Part shown: positions 8,544-10,000 of the stretch, in pieces
How the letters are laid out: each line of letters begins with the position of its first letter
How positions within the stretch are numbered: the first letter of the stretch is position 1
Source of the DNA: Actinidia chinensis
Taxonomy: Eukaryota; Streptophyta; Magnoliopsida; Ericales; Actinidiaceae
Direction of reading: 5' to 3'
DNA: 10,000 bases
Assembly: GCA_009663005.1 (NCBI GenBank)
Contig: CM018914.1
Coordinates: forward strand, 17,012,613 to 17,022,612
Notes under the pieces: generated by a model
What the model was told of the DNA's origin: nothing
Databases searched by the model: none
What the model saw: the letters and a program-made list of their open reading frames with translations, nothing else
Translations under genes and position numbers: made by a program

Positions 8544-9027
8544 ACCCCCACGATTGGAATCCTCCATTCTCTCTCCTCTGTGAAACATCAAATTCGCCCG
8601 CCGGCAGGGCTATATCCCCTCCAGATCAAGGATCTACGGCATCGCTTACCGAGTCAAGTACATGATCGACACGCTAGAGAACATTTGCTGCCTCGACGAT
8701 GTCCATGTTTGAGGCCGGCCAAGGACATCCGCGGCAAGCAGGTCCACCACGCCTCATTGACAACAGAAAACAATGACAACAAGGATTATATGTCCAATGT
8801 CCTATATGCTTCAACACAGTGGCAAATGTGGAGAGCTTCAAGTCACAGTCTCACGGAGGAGTCCGAGAGGCTGTTGCATCAAGCCCTTGGCCTGGGCATT
8901 GCCACGTCATGCTCTTGCTGCCATTGTTTTATCGACGAGCTAGAGCCCAAACAGCATTGTCCTTGTTTCTTTGATCGAGAAAGTCGTTGCATTTCCCTCT
9001 CTGCAACATCACAGCCGATCCTTCACT

Positions 9028-9464
9028 ACACATCAACCTCTCCATGCTAAGTATTTTGTTTTGAACTTGGATTCTGTTTCTTGGACTACCATAATTCTGG
9101 TTTTCTAGGGGGGGGGGGTGGGTATTGGGTATTTTCTTGGTAACTCTATTCACATGTTATTTGCACTTTTTTTAGGAGGTTTCCAAACCTATAAGAGCAA
9201 TATTTTGAAAGCCTTGAAGAGTAGATGAATGATTGTTTTTTTTGAAAATAAAGATAGAAATGAAGATAAAAAATCTCAAATTCACACTTTAAAATTAAAA
9301 ATAAATTTTTTAGTTTTCATTTTGAGCAGTTAACTCTTTTGAGATACTGTTAGTAAGATGTGGGTCTCATGGTATGGTAGGCTATTTTACAGTAGTACTG
9401 CCAAAATTTGCGATAAGAAAGAAGGCATAAATATAACATGCGGAGGACTGATAATATATAAACA
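9028..9464. other. Non-coding stretch between the two gene relics
   Basis: I find no family match after 9027. The stretch holds the G11 run, a T-rich zone near 9165-9175, and an A/T-rich block at 9225-9320. A short TGTGGGTCTCATGGTATGG phrase begins near 9358. The A-rich block followed by a GTGGGTCTCA phrase is reminiscent of some plant MITEs, but I could not find paired terminal inverted repeats, so I leave it unassigned. Confidence 0.4.
9108..9118. repeat. G11 homopolymer run
   Basis: Eleven G bases are followed by TGGGTATTGGGTATT. With those later GGG groups the stretch could form a G-quadruplex, though it lies in non-coding DNA beyond the COG1-like relic and I see no role for it. Confidence 0.9.
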
Positions 9465-10000
9465 CGGGGAACAAGTTGCAGCGGGTGGCTATCTTGGCTT
9501 GTGCACACGTCGGTGAGAAACCTTGATGGCTGGCTCCTCGACGTGCTTGACACTTTGAGAAGATCGTTAAGGTGGTTGGGTCAATCTATAATCACTTTCT
9601 AATTTATCATTGCTCTTGAAATTGATGCATTCTGTTCTTATAGCTATAATTAGTTATGTTCTCTTTATGTGTATTAGATGGTCAGAAACATATAGAAGAT
9701 ACTATAACAGGGAAAATTTTGCGCTAAAGAAGGTACCGCTTTGATAATTTAGAACCAGGAAAGTGTGAGATTTATGTCCAAAGAGAATATATTATATTGG
9801 CCGAGACGATGATCATGAACAGGTGCTATTTGGAAACCTGCTATTTTGTTTACCATTTTGTATTACTGCAGGTTAAGTGCTATATGAACCAGTGTTAGTC
9901 TGGGCTTGAGCACTGTCACAGCCGTAGTGTACTCACGGACATTGACTTGATATGTGAATTGGTGCAATTTTGGTTTATGCTTTGGTTGTAATGTTTGGGA
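9465..10000 (+). pseudogene. CDC2-like protein kinase relic (At1g54610 type), introns kept, cut by window edge
   Basis: Phrases of this plant Ser/Thr kinase family appear in order across broken frames. First are EQVAAG (near 9468) and GWLSWLV (9483-9503), then VGEKP, WLAPRRA and HFEKIVKVVG (from 9509, with TGA stops). These cover the region before the kinase domain and the start of the Gly-rich loop. About 100 AT-rich bases ending in TGTATTAG (9676) look like an intron. DTITGKI (9698-9718) and ALKKV (9722-9736, with the ATP-binding Lys) follow, then RFDNLEP (9737-9757), SVRFMSKE, and a damaged DHPN-like phrase. TTTGTATTACTGCAG at 9857-9871 is a good splice acceptor, followed by VKCYMNQ and SGLEHCHSR (9872-9925). 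The HRD catalytic motif has shrunk to T-D, and a DFG-like motif reads NFG near the window end. A kinase product is impossible. Confidence 0.82.

Larger units (their letters stand above)
8354..9027 (+). pseudogene. COG1-like Golgi tethering subunit, N-terminal relic
   Basis: COG1 is a subunit of the conserved oligomeric Golgi complex, which tethers retrograde vesicles; its N-terminal part carries a Vps51/Vps67-type region. Matching phrases occur in family order but in different frames: HLRNRYHDLIDS and DSIVLLMKKLCD (frame 2, 8402-8497), SRIYGIAYRVKYMIDTLENI (frame 1, 8626-8685), KDIRGKQVHH (frame 3, near 8720), VESFKSQS (frame 2, 8828-8851), ALAAIVL (frame 1, near 8910), and IDELEPKQ plus FFDRESRCIS (frame 3, 8931-8998). 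At least five frameshifts and a TGA at 8709 rule out a product. A 21-bp duplication and a C13 run lie inside. Only about the first 200 of roughly 1000 residues are represented. No introns are evident, which fits either one large exon or a retrocopy. Family recognition is from memory. Confidence 0.75.

Noticed and set aside
8580..9050. 156-residue open frame on the plus strand as a real gene
   Set aside because: Only parts match COG1-like phrases, and the matching segments before, inside and between are in the other two frames. It is a relic, not an intact gene.
9225..9390. MITE
   Set aside because: The AT-rich block and GTGGGTCTCA phrase look MITE-like, but no paired terminal inverted repeats or target duplication could be found by eye.
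1..10000. A new defence or other undescribed gene system
   Set aside because: Every protein-like segment I could trace belongs to a known retrotransposon domain or to a decayed copy of a known plant gene family; no intact unknown gene remains.

Overview
The window looks like repeat-rich intergenic DNA of a flowering plant. The evidence is a chromovirus-type Ty3/gypsy retrotransposon with a tRNA-iMet primer site, sequence resembling the end of a plant Ty1/copia LTR, and two decayed gene relics whose best matches, from memory, are plant families. I cannot name the species. I see no intact protein-coding gene, RNA gene or CRISPR array.

Layout. Positions 1-6769 hold one Ty3/gypsy element on the minus strand. 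Its 5' LTR is at 3953-6769 and its primer binding site at 3936-3948. A gag start lies at 3781, followed leftward by gag, protease, reverse transcriptase, RNase H and integrase. The window ends inside the integrase core, so the rest of pol and the 3' LTR lie off the left edge. The polyprotein is dead: it has many in-frame stops and several frameshifts, and catalytic residues are lost in reverse transcriptase and integrase. The LTR carries a 62-bp composite minisatellite built on AACCGGTT and a long pyrimidine tract.

Positions 6775-7946 look like the 3' part of a Ty1/copia-type LTR on the plus strand. It contains a very regular 127-bp higher-order repeat made of about 20-bp units. The Ty3 element probably inserted into this older LTR, which makes a nested pair.

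The right end holds two gene relics on the plus strand. At about 8354-9027 is a shattered copy of the N-terminal part of a COG1-like Golgi tethering subunit. From about 9465 to the window end is a shattered, still intron-containing copy of a plant CDC2-like kinase (At1g54610 type). Neither can make its protein. They do not act together in any way I can see; the window is best read as a graveyard of nested transposons beside degraded gene fragments.
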